Source: Streptomyces sp. NBC_01381
Lineage (GTDB): Bacteria > Actinomycetota > Actinomycetes > Streptomycetales > Streptomycetaceae
Assembly: GCF_026340305.1 (NCBI RefSeq)
Contig: NZ_JAPEPI010000002.1
Coordinates: forward strand, 1,922,001-1,986,000
Direction of reading: 5' to 3'
DNA: 64,000 nt
Shown: positions 59,974 to 64,000 of the stretch, one piece after another
Layout of the letters: each line of letters starts with the position of its first letter
Numbering within the stretch: position 1 is the stretch's first letter
Program-made: the position numbers and the translations under genes
Notes under the pieces: model-generated
What the model saw: the letters and a program-made list of their open reading frames with translations, nothing else
Told to the model about the DNA's origin: nothing
The model's database searches: none

Positions 59974-61344
59974 TCACACCAGTTCGGCCGCCGGTTGCGG
60001 TTCGGCCTGCCGCGGCAGCCGCACCGGCGCGGGCGTCGCGTCCCACAGCCTGGTGGTCCGTACGTAGCCGTAGAGCATGGAGGCCAGCGCCAGAATCAGC
60101 AGCGGTCCGAACACACCCGGATACTTGGCCATCTCCACCGGCAGATAGCGATAGGCGACCAGGAGCGCGGCGAAGACCGTTGTGCCATAGGCGACCAGCT
60201 GGATGCCCTGCCGGTCCCAGCCGCGGTCGAGCGAACGCAGCGCGGCCTCGACCGTGAGGACGAACACCACGCCGGCGATGAGATCCACGCCGTAGTGGTA
60301 GCCGAAGCCCAGCGTCGCGCCGAGCGTGGCGACGAGCCAGAACGTGCCCGCGTAGCGCAGCAGGCGCGGCCCCTTGCGGGAGTGAAGGAAGATCGCGGTG
60401 GCCCACGCCGTGTGCAGGCTGGGCATGCAGTTGCGAGGGGTGATCCCGTCGTACGGCACCGGGTGCGGGTTGCCGATCGGCGGCGGCGTGTGCGGCCACA
60501 GGTCGGCCACCGCCCACTGCAGGCCGCCGGTGCCGGAGGTCCCCGGGCCGTAGGTGAAGATCGGCCCGACCACGGGGAAGATCATGTAGACGGCGGGACC
60601 GAGCAGGCCGATGACCAGAAAGGTGCGCACCAGATGATGGCGCGGGAAGCGCCCCTCGGCAGCCACGTTGCGCAGCTGGTACAGGGCGACGGCGACCGCG
60701 GCCACCGCGAGCTGGGCGTAGACCAGGTCGAGAATGTGGGTGCTGACCGGGCCGGAGGCCCTGAGTATTCGGCCCGCAAGCCACGACGGGTCACCCAGCG
60801 CGTGATCGGCGGTCGCCACATAAGGGTCGAGCACGGTCGGGCGGGTCTTCGCCGTGATGAGCAGCCAGGTGTCACCGGTCTTGCGGCCGGCCACCAGGAG
60901 CAGCCCGAGGCCGACGCCCTTGAGCAGCAGAATCCGCTCCCGGCCGGTGCGGCGCGTGACCGCGAAGACCGCACAGCCCAGCATCACCCACAGCGCGCCA
61001 TTGCCGAAGGCCTGCCCCTCGGGCACCTCGGCGTCGACCGCCCACCGCACCACCACGAAGACGACGTCGATGCCGACAGCGGCACCCGCCGCGATGAACC
61101 GCTGGCGCCAGCTGAGCACGACCATCATCAACGCGAGACCGCCGTACAGCGGCCCCGGTTTGGGCGGGAACAGCACCTCTCGCACCTGATTGGTGATCGG
61201 CCCCGGCACGCCGCCGTAGCGACGCGCGGCGATCTCCAGCGCGACAAGGAATCCGAGGGCCACCACACCGGCCGTGGCCCACAGGATCACCCGTGGCCGG
61301 CACCACGCGGCGAACTTGGTTCTGCGGTCTATTCGTGGAAACAC
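59974..61344 (-). CDS. PAP2-family membrane phosphatase
   Basis: A membrane protein of about 456 residues with some 10 helices and a C-terminal PAP2 domain. The signatures PSLHTAWA and YHYGVDLIAG give the two catalytic histidines and the aspartate, as in lipid phosphate phosphatases and inositol-phosphoceramide-synthase-like proteins. It likely acts on phospholipid or polyprenyl phosphates at the outer face of the membrane. I start it at GTG 61344, seven bases after TATAGT on the minus strand, which suggests a leaderless message. The frame stays open to 61497. It converges on the LCP gene with a gap of 12 bp. Confidence 0.82.
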   Translation of the reverse strand: MFPRIDRRTKFAAWCRPRVILWATAGVVALGFLVALEIAARRYGGVPGPITNQVREVLFPPKPGPLYGGLALMMVVLSWRQRFIAAGAAVGIDVVFVVVRWAVDAEVPEGQAFGNGALWVMLGCAVFAVTRRTGRERILLLKGVGLGLLLVAGRKTGDTWLLITAKTRPTVLDPYVATADHALGDPSWLAGRILRASGPVSTHILDLVYAQLAVAAVAVALYQLRNVAAEGRFPRHHLVRTFLVIGLLGPAVYMIFPVVGPIFTYGPGTSGTGGLQWAVADLWPHTPPPIGNPHPVPYDGITPRNCMPSLHTAWATAIFLHSRKGPRLLRYAGTFWLVATLGATLGFGYHYGVDLIAGVVFVLTVEAALRSLDRGWDRQGIQLVAYGTTVFAALLVAYRYLPVEMAKYPGVFGPLLILALASMLYGYVRTTRLWDATPAPVRLPRQAEPQPAAELV

Positions 61345-61506
61345 CAGCGAAACTATATGTATCGGCCTGGCGTTCGTGCTCCCCGCTACGGCATTGCTGC
61401 CGTCTGACAGACAGCCGCCGCACCGCAGAGCCGCCGCCGTCCCGGTGGCCCCCTTCACCCCGCCTTGACGGTGCCTCGTGCCCGGGTACACACTCACCGT
61501 AAAGTA

Positions 61507-61520
61507 ATCGAGCGTTCGTT
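61507..61520 (+). promoter_or_regulatory. Possible TetR operator before the membrane protein gene
   Basis: ATCGAGCGTTCGTT contains CGA-N4-TCG and resembles the sites in front of the TetR gene at 63274-63287 and 63312-63325. It lies just before the ribosome site AGGAG of the gene at 61536. Confidence 0.35.
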
Positions 61521-61535
61521 TTTCTAGGAGTTGTT

Positions 61536-62561
61536 ATGGCCTCTCCGGATTCAGCGTCTCTGCGACGCCTGATGGTGGGTGTGTTACTTGTCCCCGTCAT
61601 CGTGACCCTGGCCCTGTCCGCGTTCGCGTGGTCCTCGTCCCGACTGGCACCCCGCGACCTCCCGGTAGGCGTGGTGGCGCCCATGCCGGCGGCGGAAAAG
61701 CTGAAGAGCGGCCTCCAGCGCGGCGACGCCTTCGACGTGCACATCTACGCCGGCGAGGGCGAGGCGCGCGAGGCGATCCGCGACCGGGACGTCTACGGAG
61801 CGTTCGTGGTGTCCCCGAAGGGCGTCACCACGTTGACCGCCACGGCGGCCAGCGCGCCCGTTGCCCAGGTCGTCACCAAGGCCGGTGATGCACTCGCCGG
61901 CCAGATCGCGGGCAAGGAAGCCACGGCGCGGACCGTCGACGTGGTGGCGTCCGACCCGGACGACCCGAATGGCACGGGCTTCTCCTCATCGGTGCTGCCG
62001 CTGGTCCTCACCGGCGTGCTCAGCGCGATCCTGATCGTCATGCTCAGCAAGCCGGGCATGCTGCAGCTGGGCGGCCTGTTCACCGCTGCGGCGCTCGCGG
62101 GCGTGTGCGGCGGCCTCATCGTTCAGTCCTGGCTCGGCATCGTGGACGGCAACTGGGCGGTCAACGCTTCGGTGATGGGCCTGACCGTGCTCGCCATCTC
62201 GGTGATGTCGGCCGGATCCGCCGCACTGATCGGCCGGGCCGGCATGGTGTGCGTCTCGCTGCTCATGGTGTTCCTGGGCAACCCCTTCGCCGGCGTCTCG
62301 TCGGCCCCGGAGATGCTGCCCGAACCGGCGGGCTGGATCGGGCAGATGCTGCCCCCGGGCGCGGGCGGAAACCTGCTGCGAGGCACTGCCTTCTTCGACG
62401 GCGCGGCCAGTGCCGCACCGCTGACCGTGCTGCTCGTGTGGGCCGGGCTCGGCGTGACGGGAGTCCTGTTCGGCATCCGACGGTCCGGCGCGGAGCCGGT
62501 GGGTGACGACGAGCCCACACCTGCGCGGGACATCGAGTTCTCAGGCGGGTCGGCCGGCTGA
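61536..62561 (+). CDS. Membrane protein, YhgE/ABC-2 permease-like
   Basis: A 341-residue protein with one N-terminal helix (LMVGVLLVPVIVTLALSAFA), an extracellular domain of about 120 residues (LPVGVVAP..., YGAFVVSP) and five or six C-terminal helices starting at VLPLVLTGVLSAILIVML. This layout is that of YhgE/Pip and ABC-2-type permease proteins. No ATPase gene is next to it. AGGAG is 5 bases before ATG 61536. The convergent TetR gene shares a similar DNA word in its promoter, so this protein is probably its target, perhaps a small-molecule efflux or resistance factor. Confidence 0.75.
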   Translation: MASPDSASLRRLMVGVLLVPVIVTLALSAFAWSSSRLAPRDLPVGVVAPMPAAEKLKSGLQRGDAFDVHIYAGEGEAREAIRDRDVYGAFVVSPKGVTTLTATAASAPVAQVVTKAGDALAGQIAGKEATARTVDVVASDPDDPNGTGFSSSVLPLVLTGVLSAILIVMLSKPGMLQLGGLFTAAALAGVCGGLIVQSWLGIVDGNWAVNASVMGLTVLAISVMSAGSAALIGRAGMVCVSLLMVFLGNPFAGVSSAPEMLPEPAGWIGQMLPPGAGGNLLRGTAFFDGAASAAPLTVLLVWAGLGVTGVLFGIRRSGAEPVGDDEPTPARDIEFSGGSAG

Positions 62562-62627
62562 CGCCTGGGGGTCGACCCCACCGGTCCGTTCTGCGGAGAC
62601 CTCGTCTCCCCCTTCCCCCGCGGTCCT

Positions 62628-63260
62628 TCAGGAGTGCGGCATCGAAGCGGCACCGGGGTCAGCTCTGACGGTGTTTCCGATGAACATGTGCAGGCTGCTC
62701 CGGAAGGCCTCGGGGTCGGGGTCGTCGAGAAGCGCCATCTGGATCACATAGCCGTGCAGAGCGCCGATCAGTACGCGCGCGACGCCGTCGGCGGAGACAT
62801 CGCTCGGCAGCAGCCCGCGCTCCTGATGCTGGACGACGGCACGGCTCACGAGTTGACGCACGCCGTGGAAGGTCGTGTTGAAGAACGCGGCGAGTTCGGG
62901 GGTGCGCACCCCTTCGCCCCACACGGTCAGGATGAGCCGGGCGATGTCCTGCGTGTCCGAAAGGCGGCGGATGACGCCGAGCATCTCGTCGAGCGCCTCA
63001 TCCAGTGGACGGGCGGTCTCACCCCCCAGCGCCGCATCGAAGGCGCTGGTCAGCTCGCCGAGCGCGTCGGTGGCGATCGCCATGATGATGTCGTCCTTGC
63101 CCTGGAAGTAGCGGTAGACGGCACCGGCGGACAGGTCGGCCTCGCGCAGGATGTCCTGCATCGAGGTGGCGTGAAAGCCGTTGCTGATGAAGCAGCGGCG
63201 GGCCGCGTCGAGGATCTGGCGACGGCGGGCGTCGAGGTGTGACTGGGATACGCGGGGCAT
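62628..63260 (-). CDS. TetR-family transcription regulator
   Basis: A 210-residue TetR regulator. The N-terminal helix-turn-helix is clear (RRRQILDAARRCFISNGF, then TSMQDILREADLSAGAVYRYF), followed by an all-helical ligand domain. TACAAT lies 6 bases before the ATG on the minus strand, so the message may be leaderless. A palindromic word, AACGGATACTCGTT, overlaps the promoter and fits autoregulation. The likely target is the membrane protein gene that converges on it. Confidence 0.9.
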   Translation of the reverse strand: MPRVSQSHLDARRRQILDAARRCFISNGFHATSMQDILREADLSAGAVYRYFQGKDDIIMAIATDALGELTSAFDAALGGETARPLDEALDEMLGVIRRLSDTQDIARLILTVWGEGVRTPELAAFFNTTFHGVRQLVSRAVVQHQERGLLPSDVSADGVARVLIGALHGYVIQMALLDDPDPEAFRSSLHMFIGNTVRADPGAASMPHS

Positions 63261-63273
63261 GCCCGGATTGTAG

Positions 63274-63325
63274 AACGGATACTCGTTTCACTGCCTGCCT
63301 CGGACAAAATAAAACGAGCATTCAG
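63274..63325. promoter_or_regulatory. Promoter and paired possible operators of the TetR gene
   Basis: AACGGATACTCGTT (63274-63287) and AAACGAGCATTCAG (63312-63325) are similar words of the form ACGA-N4-TCGT with mismatches. The first overlaps the space just upstream of the -10-like TACAAT of the TetR gene. Both resemble the word in front of the gene at 61536. Confidence 0.4.
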
Positions 63326-64000
63326 CTTGTTGTCTGGCGGCTCGCCGCTACCGTCGCGAGCGGATCACCAAAGTGCCTATGGCCGCGCACTTACACCCAC
63401 GGCGGGCGGCTGCTCACAGTCAGTGACCACCGCATCGAACTGGCCGAATGATTCCGCGTCCGGAAGACCGTCACCGGGACGCCTGTTCACCATCGGCAGG
63501 CCTCAACTTGCCTATCTCGCAAGCAAGTTGACGCCGCCCGAACCGGGCGCGCTCGTGGTGAGCGGTTGTGGGTTCCGTCGTCGGACCGACGGCTGGTCCG
63601 GCTCCTGTTCAACTGTCCGCCCGCACGCCAGGGGGCCGCCCGCTTCCGCTCAGGGCTGCGGGCGGCAGGTTTGGTCACGGATGGCGACGCTCGCCTGCCG
63701 CATGGCCGAAACCTGCATCCGCGTAACCGGACAATCTTGGGATTCTCTGGTCACGCGCCTCTCCAGGCACTTAAGTACCTCTCAGGCACTCGGCCCACAC
63801 CGCTGTCCTTTGCACGACCGTGCCACCCCGTCCCAACTGTCCCGAGGGTCCTTCTGCCTATGCCCGCCAGTGCACACCGCTCGTTGTCGTGCTCACACCA
63901 CCCGGCGAGCCTCAGCGCTTACGGCAGCGGCCGGCAGGTGGCCCGCCGCAGAGCATGCCCTGCGCAGCCGGGCCGCGCGCCGCACCACCGGGTCGCGTCC
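63326..64000. other. Right-end stretch with no gene I can support
   Basis: The last 675 bp have short open frames only (for example 63487-63678 -), with no ribosome site and no family pattern. A perfect 8-bp inverted repeat, CAACTTGC and GCAAGTTG, lies at 63504-63530. The end of a gene lying right of the window, or a decayed element, cannot be excluded. Confidence 0.5.

Noticed and set aside
63487..63678. Small open frame on the minus strand near the right edge
   Set aside because: No start signal, no known pattern, and arginine-rich composition typical of out-of-frame GC-rich DNA.

Overview
The window looks like chromosomal DNA of a Streptomyces or a close actinomycete. It is very GC-rich, third codon positions are almost always G or C, GTG starts are common, genes often overlap by 4 bp (ATGA/GTGA), and the content is typical: a hydroxyproline catabolic locus, a large nonribosomal peptide synthetase (NRPS) cluster, an LCP protein, a membrane glycosyltransferase and a PAP2 phosphatase. 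I saw no tRNA, rRNA, CRISPR array or complete insertion sequence.

Layout. (1) 1-2593, + strand: the end of a DapA-family aldolase/deaminase, a two-cysteine proline racemase/4-hydroxyproline epimerase and a GntR regulator, probably a hydroxyproline-use operon. (2) 2621-11010, - strand: an eight-gene unit that I cannot assign to a known pathway. In transcription order it holds a PLP-dependent decarboxylase, a PaaK-like adenylate-forming ligase, four small paralogous proteins that faintly resemble PixA/AidA inclusion-body proteins, a CotH-family kinase, and a protein of unknown family. This is the best candidate here for an undescribed system. (3) 11881-12468: a lone acireductone dioxygenase. 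(4) 12543-56081: an NRPS cluster. A leftward arm carries NRPS1, an acyl carrier protein, an acyl-CoA dehydrogenase and an FkbH-like protein. A rightward arm carries NRPS2, a TauD/SyrP-like oxygenase, NRPS3 with a terminal thioesterase, an MbtH protein, a P450-adenylation-carrier fusion, an alpha/beta hydrolase and an O-methyltransferase. These are followed by a MocR regulator divergent from an aminotransferase and an MFS exporter. (5) 56415-59961: a small membrane protein, a NodB-like/GT2 fusion and an LCP protein, probably for cell-envelope polymer synthesis. (6) 59974-63260: a PAP2 phosphatase (-), a membrane protein (+) and a TetR regulator (-). From 63261 to the right edge I see no gene I can support.

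How the NRPS genes fit together. NRPS1 is C-A-T-C-A-T-E, NRPS2 is C-A-T-C-A-T-C-A-T and NRPS3 is C-A-T-E-C-A-T-C-A-T-TE, giving eight modules. Condensation-domain types fix the order 1-2-3: NRPS1 ends in an epimerase and NRPS2 opens with a D-accepting-type C domain, whereas NRPS2 lacks a final epimerase and NRPS3 opens with an L-type C domain. Specificity residues read by eye suggest [Tyr or beta-OH-Tyr]-[D-Tyr or beta-OH-Tyr]-[aromatic?]-[Asp/Asn-like]-[Ser]-[D-Tyr-like]-[same as position 3]-Gly. The FkbH/dehydrogenase/ACP set may supply a glycerate-derived acyl unit, possibly an N-terminal cap. The oxygenase may beta-hydroxylate the Asp/Asn-like residue, and the P450-A-T protein with its hydrolase may make an unusual amino acid.
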